DNA of 64,000 nucleotides, from assembly GCF_050003625.1 (NCBI RefSeq), contig NC_134397.1, positions 269,508,070 to 269,572,069 of the forward strand, read 5' to 3'. The translations under genes and the position numbers were made by a program. Shown one piece after another: positions 44,641-54,216 of the stretch. The stretch is from Haematobia irritans. Taxonomy: Eukaryota; Arthropoda; Insecta; Diptera; Muscidae. Every line of letters begins with the position of its first letter. The first letter of the stretch is position 1. A model generated the notes under the pieces. That model was not told where the DNA came from, made no database searches, and worked only from the letters and a program-made list of their open reading frames with translations.

Positions 44641-46430
44641 TCATTGGATATGTCGCCTAGTCATAGCCGGAGCAATGAAGGCTAGGTCACGCACAGCTTT
44701 GGAAGCAATACTGGACCATTGACCTATAGAGATACAAGACAAAAGCGAGAGCTATAAGTAGACTTTTTCGGCCCTCTGTTGAAAAGTCATGAGTCGTCGA
44801 CATGAACCCAAAGACTGGATTTATGAGACCATAATAAGGAAGGATTTTGCAACGGTTCCTACGGACATGCGAACATTTTCACTGAAAGCCAGGGGGCAAT
44901 TAAGACACACAGTGAGTACGTTTTTACTCATAACAGGAAAGGATACGCAACTGAAATGAACTGTCGATAACAGCCAAAAAGAAGTGAACTTAGAGGAAGC
45001 AAAGACCATAGGGGCTACGCGGACCGAGTTAGGTTAGGTTATGTGGCAGCCCGATGTATCAGGCTCACTTAGGCTATTCAGTCCATTGTGATACCACAGT
45101 GGTGAACTTCTCTCCTATCACTGAGTGATGCCCGATTCCATATTAAGCTTAATGACAAGGGACCTCGTTTTTATAGTCGAGTCCGAACGGCGTTCCACAT
45201 TCCAGTGAAACCACTTAGAGAAGCTTTGAAATCCTCAGAAATGTCACCAGCATTACTGAGGTGGGATAATCCACCGCTGAAAAACTTTTTGGTGTTCGGT
45301 CGTATCAGGAATCGAACCCACGACCTTGTGTATGCAAAGCGGGCATGCTAACCATTGCACCACGGTGGCTCCCGCGGACCGAATTGGATTGAGCACGGGA
45401 AAGCCATAAAGCAACTCTACAATCAAAGTGGTGCAGTGATCGTTAACCTGAAGTGACGATGAAATTCAATTCTGGGAGAATGGGAGCTCAGAACAGCTGC
45501 CAGAGCGAAATAACTGTTAGGTTTAAGTGGCGGCCCAATTTGATTCAGACTCACTTAGACTATTAGGTTCATTGTGATTGTTACACCGATGGATCGAACA
45601 CAAATGAGTGGGCGGACGAGACCGGAGAACGTGAACATTTACAAGAAAGTTCAGGTGACAATTAACACACAGTGAGTACTCGTTTACACGTAATAGGAGA
45701 TGATACCCAACTTAGTGGTGCAAATAAATTGTCGATAATAACCAAAAGGACGTGAATTTAGAGGAAGCAAAGACCATAGGGGCTACGCGGGCCGAGTTGG
45801 AATGAGCACGGGAGAGCCATAAAGCAACTGTACAATCAAAGTGGTGCAGTGATCGTTAACCTGAAGTGACGATGAAATTCAATTCTGGGAGAATGGGAGC
45901 TCAGAACAGCTGTCAGAGCGAAATAACTGTTAGGTTTAAGTGGCGGCCCGATTTGATGCAGACTCACTTAGACTATTAGTTTCATTGTGATTGTTACACC
46001 GATGGATCGGACATAAATGAGAGGGCGGATGAGACCGAAGAACGTGAACATTTTCACAAATCAGATGACAATTAAGACACACTATAGTTTAACGCAAATT
46101 AGAAAAAGACTAAAGGACTACTGAGAGAGAATAGGACGATAGTCAGAAGTGTCGAGGGAATCATGAGAGAGTTGGACTTACATCTTTATCAAATGGGATC
46201 AGCGCCATAGTTTATCGTGTATGTAGGGCTTGATTAGAGTAGAAGGGAGTGAAGATTTTGGAACATTACCTTTGGCAAGATTGAAATATCTCCGTATCGT
46301 GGAAGAGGTTATTGTGGACCTGGCCCATCTTGGAAACAGAGTTTGGAGGCAAATATGGGATTTTGTCAAAGACACAGAGTTGCAAGAATAAGAAAAAAAG
46401 GATATGAAGGAAAGGGTATCACAATACCAC
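44641..46430 (+). pseudogene. decayed non-LTR retrotransposon 3' half with an internal duplication
   Basis: AMKARSRTALEAIL near 44670-44715 matches the thumb-to-RNase H linker of I-type elements. YTDGS (RNase H) appears twice, near 45584 and 45996. The C-terminal IMRELDLHLYQMG region and KYLRIVEEV lie near 46165-46300. A unit of about 413 bp is repeated (45391-45660 with 45804-46070, upstream part 44930-45027 with 45700-45795). Each unit contains an old SINE 3' scrap. Frames are broken throughout. Confidence 0.5.
45028..45372 (-). mobile_element. full-length tRNA-derived SINE with 10-bp target duplication
   Basis: CGCGGACCGA is duplicated at 45018-45027 and 45373-45382. The empty site is visible in the sister unit at about 45787-45796 (CGCGGGCCGA). 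Head, B box, body and a short TTAGGTTAGG tail are intact. Confidence 0.94.
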
Positions 46431-46877
46431 ACAGCAAAAAATATTTTTGACTTCAAACACGAAATTAATTGATCCAATTAATTTCTCAAGCAATCTAAAA
46501 TCTTTACTCTGAGCTGGTCATGATTTCCAAGTAGGACGTACTGAATTCAGCAAAACAGTCCTGGGAATATGGAACTTGAGAACAGATATCATAGGAAAAT
46601 AAGGGACATGTAATTCGCGCCCGGTTACTTAGATTTAAGGTTATATCTGACAAGTAAGTGGTTTCAACTTAATGCCAAAAGACGTTCCGATTCGACTATA
46701 AAAATGAGAGGAGGAGTACTCAGTAATAAGAGAAAATTTCACCACAATTGACTGAATTGTCTATGTGAGACTGGAGTAATGGGCCGCCACTAAATATACC
46801 CAATCTAAACTAATTTAATTTACGCTTTTTTGGTTTTTAGTTTTTTGATTAACAAATTAATTGAACCAATAAAATTT
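46431..46877. mobile_element. remnants of an AATTAATTG TIR element and an old SINE
   Basis: 46431-46490 starts CACACAGCAAAAAATATT and contains ACACGAAATTAATTGATCCA as in 25953-26238. 46855-46875 has a further AATTAATTGAACCAAT. Between them, about 46620-46800 is a strongly diverged plus-strand SINE body (GACGTTCCGATTCGACTATA, CACAATTGACTGAATTGTCT). Confidence 0.5.
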
Positions 46878-48338
46878 TTATACCCTGCGCCACACTGTGG
46901 AACAGGGTATTATAAGTTAGTGCATATGTTTGTAACACCCAGAAGGAGACGAGATAGACACATGGTGTCTTTGGCAATAATGCTCAAGGTGGGTCCCTGA
47001 GTCGATAGAACCATGTCCGTCTGCCCGTTCGTCCGTCCGTCTGCCTGTTAACACATTTTTGTGATCAAAGTCTAGGTCGCAATTTAAGTCCAATCGCCTT
47101 CAAATTTTGCACATGTTCCTAATTTGGGTCAGAAAATAATCCTATTGATTTTGGAAGATATCGGTTCAGATTTTTTTATAGCTCCCATACATATCTTTCG
47201 CCCGATATCCAGAGTTTTATACCGATTTGAAATTTTGTACAAACATAACACTTAGTCGTATCAAGTGTGCAAAATTTGATTGAAATCAGTTCATATTTAG
47301 ATATAGCTCCCATATATATCTTTGGCCCGATATGGACTTATATGGCCCCAGAAGCCAGATTTTTGGCCGAATTTAGTTGAAATTTTGCACTAGGAGTAAA
47401 ATTAGTAGTATATTCAAGTGTGCAAAATTTGATTGAAATCGGTTCAGATTTAGATATAGCTCCTTATATATCTTTCGCCCGATATGGACTAATATGGCCC
47501 TAAAAGCCAGAGTTTTGGCCCAATTTGTTTGAAATTTTGCACAGAGAGTAGATTTAGCATTGTAGCTATGCGTGCCAAATTTGGTTGAAATCGATTCAGA
47601 TTTAGATATAGCTCCCATATATCTTTCGCCCGATATGCACTTATATGGACCCAGAAGCCAGAGTTTTATCCCGATTAGCTCGAAATTTTGCACAAGGAGT
47701 ACAACTGGTAGTATAGTCATGTGTGCCAAATTTGATTGAAATCGGTTCAGATTTAGATATAGCTTCCATATATATTTTTCGCCCGACATGGACTTATATG
47801 GCCCCAGAAGACAGAGTTTTGGTCCATTTTGGTTGAAATTTTGCACTAGGAGTACAATTAGTAATATAGTCATGTGTGGCAAATTTGATTGAAATCGGTT
47901 CAGATTTAGATATAGCTCCCATATGTTTTTCTGATTTCGACAAAAATAGTCAAAATACCAACATTTTCCTTGTAAAATCGCCAATGCTTAGTCGAAAAGT
48001 TGTAAAAATGACTCTAACGGTCATTTTCATGTAGCTCCGTTAGTCTTTAACTCCCAGTTAACAGAAAGTAAAATGGAAATATCATCTCTCCGGTTAACTT
48101 TAACTGAAAAATGTTTAGCAGTTAGGTGCCTAACTGACATACAGAATATATTGGCGGGATGACAGATATGTCTATAGTACGGTTTAAAAGTTCGTTAGCT
48201 AATGTAGCACTAACGGAGCTTCATGAAAATGGGGGTAATTCTAATAAACTTATAATACATATATATCGAGCGATAAATCATAAATAAACTTTTGCGAAGT
48301 TTCCTTAAAATTGCTTCAGATTTAAATGTTTCCCATAT
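46878..48338 (+). mobile_element. HINE, upstream unit of a head-to-tail dimer
   Basis: TATACCCTGCGCCACACTGTGG 5' end, GTCY run near 47015-47045, then about five to six GAAATCGGTTCAGATTTAG subrepeats. The 3' part ends at TTTAAATGTTTCCCATATTT, where the next HINE begins. It is interrupted by the MITE at 48018-48235. The minus-strand 203-codon frame over the subrepeats is an artefact. Confidence 0.72.
48018..48235. mobile_element. 218-bp PIF-like MITE with TAA target duplication
   Basis: The ends share CATTTTCATGwAGCTCCGTTAGT as inverted repeats. TAA lies at 48015-48017 and 48236-48238, and uninterrupted HINE copies read CTCTAATTTTCC here. Internal GTTAAC-rich inverted segments are present. A fragment of the same terminus occurs at 63832-63847. 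Confidence 0.82.
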
Positions 48339-49371
48339 TTATACCCTGCGCCACACTGTGGAACAGGGTATTATAAGTTAGTGCATATGTTTGTAACACC
48401 CAGAAGGAGACGAGATAGACACATGGTGTCTTTGGCAATAATGCTCAGGGTGGGTCCCTGAGTTGATATAACCATGTCCGTCTGTCCGTCCGTCCGTCTG
48501 TCTGTGAACACATTTTTGTGATCAAAGTCTAGGTCGCAATTTAAGTCCAATCGCCTTCAAATTTGGCACAAGTTCCTGTTTTGGGTCAGAATAGAACCCT
48601 ATTGATTTTGGAAGAAATCGGTTCAGATTTAGATATAGCTCCCATATATACCTTTCGCCCAATGCACTAATATGGACTCAACAGCCAGAGTTTTATACCG
48701 ATTTGCTTGAAATTTTGTACAAACATAACACTTAGTCGTATAGTCAAGCGTGCAAAATTTGATTGAAATCGGTTCAGATTTAGATATAGCTCCCATATAT
48801 ATCTTTCGCCCGATATGGACTAATATGATTCTAATAGCCAGAGTTTTGGCCCAATTTGGTTGAAATTTTGCACAGGGAGTAGAATTAACATTGTAGCTAT
48901 GCGTGCCCAATTTGGTTGAAATCGGTTCAGATTTAGATGTAGCTCCCATATATATGTTTTTCTGATTTCGACAAAAATGGTCAAAATACCAACATTTTCC
49001 TTGTAAAATCGCCACTGCTTAATCGAAAAGTTGTAAAAATGGCTCTAATTTTCCTAAACTCGTAATACATATATATCGAGCGATAATTCATAAATAAACT
49101 TTGCGAAGTTTCCTTAAAATTGCTTCAGATTTAAATGTTTCCCATATTTTTTACTAAAATTGTGTTCCACCCTAGTGCATTAGCCAACTTAAATTTTGAG
49201 TCTATAGATTTTGTAAAAGTCTATCAAATTCTGTCCAAATCGAGTGATATTTAAATGTATGTATTTGGGACAAACCTTTATATATAGAACCCAACACATT
49301 TGACGGATCTACAAAGTGGTGCAGGGTGTAATATAGTCGGCCCCGCCCGACTTTAGACTTTCCTTACTTGT
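48339..49371 (+). mobile_element. HINE, downstream unit of the dimer
   Basis: Complete 5' terminus, GTCY run at 48478-48505, two to three subrepeats, and the 3' terminus GACTTTAGACTTTCCTTACT plus TGTT. The junction with the preceding unit is the same as at 5405-5425. Confidence 0.75.
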
Positions 49372-49446
49372 TAGTAGTATTTTTTGTGCATTCCATTGGC
49401 TTAGGTATCTCTCGAAATGAGAAATGACGGACATCTAGATCCTCTT

Positions 49447-50015
49447 ACCCAGCAAAAAATAATTATAAAATTGGAAGCACCCAAATTATATTGACCATAC
49501 TGTAGGCACTACTTTTCTGCGCAAATTGTAAGCGCAGAATTCAGTGCTACTTCTTCTTAAGCAAGTTCTTCGTTTAAAGCAGGAGACAAACTTAATACTT
49601 TTTTTATTGAACGCCCGATAAACATTTTTTAAAATATGGAATTTTGAAATTAGCGCAATTTTAAAATATGGAATTTTGAAATTAGCGCAATTTCGTAACA
49701 CTAGAGTAAGTGGATGCTTCTTCTTTCGCTTGCCAAGTTGCAAAAACTTTTTGTGTTTTTTATCACGACTTCTTTTAAACGAACGATATTGTGCGAAGAA
49801 ATATTAGTAAACATATTTTTGTTGAATTCTTGTGTTTGAAGCATAAGGACGGGGTTTGCGGACAATTGAACTCATTTTGTGTTCTCTTGTTTTATATATT
49901 GTTTATTGAATTTCAATTTCCTTATAAATTCATCAGTGAATTCCTCGCAAAGGTAGGCACTGATTGACTTTGACTTTCCATACAAAGGTGAAAATTCAGT
50001 AGGTATTTTGCTGAG
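49447..50015. mobile_element. probable TIR element with CCCAGCAAAAAAT-type ends
   Basis: The left end TACCCAGCAAAAAATAATTA pairs with the right end ATTTTGCTGAGTA, related to 37113-37520. An internal direct repeat of about 37 bp (TTTTAAAATATGGAATTTTG...) occurs at about 49627-49700. Confidence 0.5.
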
Positions 50016-50040
50016 TATCAACCCAACCCAGCCCATCCTG

Positions 50041-50696
50041 CACTGAAAAAAAAGCATACTCGGTTCCAAAGATTTTGTCTTTACTTTAAAAAATTTGGTA
50101 TTGATTCCGAGCCAAAGAAGCGGAGAATACAAGTAAGGATACTTTTAAGACACAATTCTCTTTTAAATTTAGGTTTTGTGTACTTGCTTCTAGGAAGCAA
50201 ATTTTAATTTTTCGCTTTCTCAGCTTTTTTTCTTCATATGCTATCAAAGTCCTTTAAAAACGAGTTAACGGCAACTTTATTTTCCAAATTAGGACTCGAC
50301 ATCCAGTAGAAATTATGCTATGTTTGAAGTAAAAAACTTCTTTAAAATAAAGTTTTGAAAAACATGTCCTATATTTGAACGATTTTTTGCTTTGTAGTCA
50401 AGATGCAAAAAGACAACAAATTTAATGACAATTTCATTAAATTTAAAGAATTTTTCTGAATTATTAAATTCAAGTTGACCTTAGCCTATAAATTTTTTCT
50501 TTCATGTTAAGATACCCATTTTTAAGTCAAATCACTTAATTATAAGTACAATACGACTTCATTGAAAAGTTTATCGACTTTTGGACAAGGAAAATAACTT
50601 TATTTTAGAGAAATGCGTCTTCTATGCTAAGCAAAATTTGTATTCGTATTTTAAAGACATGAAATCTTTGACCTCACGACAATATTTTTTTCAGTG
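50041..50696 (-). mobile_element. family A/B MITE (656 bp)
   Basis: CACTGAAAAAAAAGCATACT to TTTTTTTCAGTG, collinear with 15315-15969. TG, not TA, lies on both sides, so the duplication is either a TG target or TA mutated on both flanks. Confidence 0.85.
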
Positions 50697-51483
50697 TGGT
50701 ATGAAAAATAGTCTTCTAAAAAAACCTTGAACCCTTTTGAAATCTTCTCCACAGTTGGTAACTTCATGCGAACTTACGATCACTATATAAATCTCAGAGC
50801 GGAGTGAGAAGTGACTAATATCCTTCCCCTAACATTGTCGCTTCAGAAGTGCTTCCTGCAAAACCAGTCGAGAGCAATTCTTAGTTTGGTCTACTTTATT
50901 CGACTTTTAATATTTTCACACTTATAAGATTTTACTAACGTTAGCCCAATATAAAACCCTAGTAAAAGAAAACTAGTAAAATATATTGGAAAATGTTGTC
51001 CCCTATAAAACCCTCCCTCATCAATCAATCGCATTACAATGTGTGAGCTCTTATACAAAAAAAGTATTTTGAGGCACATAAATCCTGAAAAGGCTATTGA
51101 TGGCAGGTCAAGAAAACTCAAATGTTCTCTGTGAGATTGTGTAAGTCTGTGTTGTTTTTTTTTCTTTTTGCCATTTTTACAAATTTATTGGTATCACCCA
51201 GCTGTTGTTGTTGTTGTTATCTTTGGTGAATGGAACAAATCATTTAACCTTTTGGGAGGAAACGACTACTTTCGTTTCAAGATGGTTGATGATTGTTGTT
51301 ATATTTCCACCTATTTAACTCTCCACCCCTTTTTGTGTGAGGGGCTATCAAGGAAATCATTTTTATTGAACTGAGTAGAGACAGACAAACACACACACAA
51401 AAACTCTCTCTCTGTCTCTCCCTCTTTTGAAAATCGATTTTATTGAATTCAATTCGTTTTCAGTCGACATCGTTTGTTTATGA
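50697..51483. other. no gene recognised
   Basis: Unremarkable sequence with (TTG)n near 51203 and a CA/CT-rich stretch at 51388-51425. It is the left flank of the LTR element. Confidence 0.4.
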
Positions 51484-51487
51484 CGTG

Positions 51488-51880
51488 AGTTAATACCCGA
51501 CACCTTCTTAGTTGCCAAAAATATTTTAAAAGAGAATTGAAAGTAAATAAAATTTTATGCTGATGATATGTCTGTTGAATCAAGCGCGTGGAACTTCCGT
51601 TCCCATAAAACAGCAATGGTTAGCTGCAACGATTTCCCCGAATAAGATGAGGTGATCATTGCGAAACCCAACATAAGTTAGTTGCATTGGATTCCTGGAA
51701 TTACATCAGGTGATCGTTGGCAAGTGCATAGTTTTATGCATTTATGAAATTGTAGAAATTATTTGAAGTTAGTTCTACTTTTGAGTTTAATCAATAAAGA
51801 CGGAGTTCGCTCCGAATAAAAAATAAAAAGAAAAGATTGATTCTTTTTTTTAAACAAAAATTAAACTTAAAAAGTTAATT
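51488..51880 (+). repeat. 5' LTR
   Basis: It runs from AGTTAATACCCGACACC to AAAGTTAATT. The AATAAA poly(A) signal is at 51793-51798. By direct reading I find no difference from the 3' LTR over 393 bp. Confidence 0.95.
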
Positions 51881-51898
51881 GGCGCCCGAGCAGGGACC
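51880..51898 (+). promoter_or_regulatory. primer binding site, tRNA-Lys type
   Basis: TGGCGCCCGAGCAGGGAC begins with the last LTR base and is complementary to the 3' end of a lysine tRNA, the primer used by gypsy-type elements. Confidence 0.8.
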
Positions 51899-52077
51899 CG
51901 ATAAAGCAACGCGAAAGTGAATCAAGTAGTGTTAAAAATAGTCTATATCGAGGTCCCAATTGTCCGCGCGGTTGGAACTCCCGCGAAAAAAAGTTGTGAA
52001 GAACGAGGCCCCCGAGTACCTATCGAAATAGGAAAAAGGACGGTGTTGAACACCAGCCGCTTCACTGGACAAATATA

Positions 52078-52588
52078 AAAAAGGATTAGTGATGTAATAT
52101 GAAAAATAAGAAAAAAGTGAAATTAATGAAAACAATATTTTGAAAAAATATATTAAAGAAAACAATAATATTAATATTGAAACAAAAAAAAAGGACTAGT
52201 GAAGTGACATAAAAAAAATATGAAAAATGTTAAATTAATAATTAAAAAAGAACAGTTATGATGAAAATATTTTGAAAAAATATATTAAAGAAAAGAATAA
52301 TATTAATATTGAAACAAAAAAAGGACTAGTGAAGTGACATAAAAAAAAAATAAGAAAAATGTTAAATTAATAATTAAAAAAGAACAGTTATGATGAAAAT
52401 ATTTTGAAAAAATATATTAAAGAAAAGAATAATATTAATATTAAAACAAAAAAAGAAAAAGGACTAGTGAATTCACATGAAAAATAAGAAAAATGTTAAA
52501 TTAATAATTGAAAAAGAACAGTTATAATGAAACAATATTTTGAAAAAATATATTAAAGAAAAAAAATAATATTAATATTAAAACAAGA
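52078..52588 (+). repeat. tandem repeats in the untranslated leader
   Basis: Four AT-rich units of about 110-140 bp each contain an AAAAAGGACTAGTGAAGTGA-like block (first unit GGATTAGTGATG) followed by ATATTTTGAAAAAATATATT and TAATATTAATATT. They precede gag, where errantiviruses such as gypsy keep regulatory repeats. Confidence 0.88.
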
Positions 52589-52800
52589 AAGGACATACCG
52601 CTTGATTGTGCAAAAATAAACACAATAAACTACAGACGGCAGCATTCAACATTCAGCAATCAACATGTTCCAGACATTTATAGTATTGTAAGCATAATAT
52701 ATTTTCTATAAGTTATAAATTTTTTTTTTGTTTTGTTGTGCATTTAATAAAATTAAATCTGATCTGATACATAAAATTTTGAACTGAAACAAACGCAAAA

Positions 52801-54216
52801 ATGTCCAATCCTAATAATTTAATTCGCCCTGCTGTCCTTTCCAATCCAACCCAAAATCCCACTGCACCAGCACCTCCCGTTCAACCAGTACAGAATCTTA
52901 CACCTGACATAATTGCCCGCATGGTGCAAAACGTAATAGAGACGCAATTTCAGGGCCTATTACAGGCAAACTCTCAACAAAATTCGGACTTTGCAAATTT
53001 TTCGGACCAAACCATTGACCCTAACTTAAATAACAATATTTCAGACTTTGACAAAATTCCGGATGTAGTTAAATGTTTGCGTGATTTCTCTGGAGATCCA
53101 GGAGAATTTAGCTCTTGGAAAAAAAGCGTGGATCGAATTCTTCAGATCTACGAACCCATTAGGGGTTCTCCTAAATATTATGGAATCTTAAATATTATAC
53201 GTAACAAAATCGTCGGCAATGCGGACATTGCCCTTGAATCGTACAACACCCCATTAAACTGGAAAGCTATATCAAAGTGCCTAACGTTGCATTACGCTGA
53301 TAAGAGAGATATTCGCACTTTGGAATATCAGATGATATCCTTAGTGCAAGGCAATCAAACTGTCCCAGAATTTTACGGACAGGTATATACTCAATTATCA
53401 CTTATCTTAAATAAAATTGGTTGTATGGATTTACCGGATGAGTCGTTGAAGCTTTTCACACAATCATACAGAGACAAAGCACTCGATACGTTTATTCGAG
53501 GTCTTAATGGTGATTTATCGCGACTACTAGGTATGAAGGAACCAGCCGATTTGCCACAGGCCTTGCACCTGTGCCTCAAGTTAGAAAATCAAAATTTTCG
53601 TTCTGATTATGCCAATAGAAGCAAAAATATTCCTAACGGAATTTTTAACCACCAAAGTAAAGGGCAAAAACCGAGGTTCCATCCACAAAAAAATCAAAAC
53701 CAGCAACAATTTTACCCTCAATTAGCCCATATACCATATCCTAAGGTGCATTCCAATAAGCACGATTATCAAGCACCATTGCAAAATAAACAGGTACAGT
53801 ACAATGGGAATAACTACCAGCAGAAATATTATCCTCCTCAACGACCAACAGCACCTAAACCCCAGCCAAGACCAGAGCCTATGGACGTGGATGAAAGTCT
53901 TCGGTCAAAGGGTATTAATTACATGAACCGACCCAAACAGAATAATTTCTATGGCAAGAGGCCACCACCGGCATCTTCCCGTCTCCCTATGAACAAGGTT
54001 CAAAGAAACTTCCATCTAGAGACTCATAATCATCCACCAGATGGAGCATATTATGGAGAACACCCACCGGAAGAAGACGAATGCGACAATTGCTCCGAAA
54101 ATGGTAATTCGGACTACTCTCAGGATTATTACCAACAGATGTCTAATGAAGCACTTTACTTTGCGAACCAAGAAGAACAACTAACTGACACCAGCGATTT
54201 ACATTTTTTAGGCTAA
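52801..54216 (+). CDS. gag: gag polyprotein of the errantivirus-like element
   Basis: The product is 471 residues from an ATG at 52801. A proline-rich N-terminus is followed by a capsid-like helical region (about residues 90-270, with PGEFSSWKKSVDRIL and LTLHYADKRDIRTLEYQMISL). The C-terminal half is Gln/Asn/Pro-rich and basic. No CCHC zinc knuckle is seen, as in other errantiviruses, where basic residues bind RNA. The acidic tail overlaps the pol frame. It forms the intracellular particle. Confidence 0.9.
   Translation: MSNPNNLIRPAVLSNPTQNPTAPAPPVQPVQNLTPDIIARMVQNVIETQFQGLLQANSQQNSDFANFSDQTIDPNLNNNISDFDKIPDVVKCLRDFSGDPGEFSSWKKSVDRILQIYEPIRGSPKYYGILNIIRNKIVGNADIALESYNTPLNWKAISKCLTLHYADKRDIRTLEYQMISLVQGNQTVPEFYGQVYTQLSLILNKIGCMDLPDESLKLFTQSYRDKALDTFIRGLNGDLSRLLGMKEPADLPQALHLCLKLENQNFRSDYANRSKNIPNGIFNHQSKGQKPRFHPQKNQNQQQFYPQLAHIPYPKVHSNKHDYQAPLQNKQVQYNGNNYQQKYYPPQRPTAPKPQPRPEPMDVDESLRSKGINYMNRPKQNNFYGKRPPPASSRLPMNKVQRNFHLETHNHPPDGAYYGEHPPEEDECDNCSENGNSDYSQDYYQQMSNEALYFANQEEQLTDTSDLHFLG
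54204..54210 (+). promoter_or_regulatory. -1 ribosomal frameshift site (U UUU UUA)
   Basis: T TTT TTA in the gag frame lies two codons before the gag stop (54214-54216). The pol frame is open from 54189. Slippage by -1 here yields the gag-pol fusion. This heptamer is a classic X-XXY-YYZ site. I did not identify a downstream stem-loop with confidence. Confidence 0.8.
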
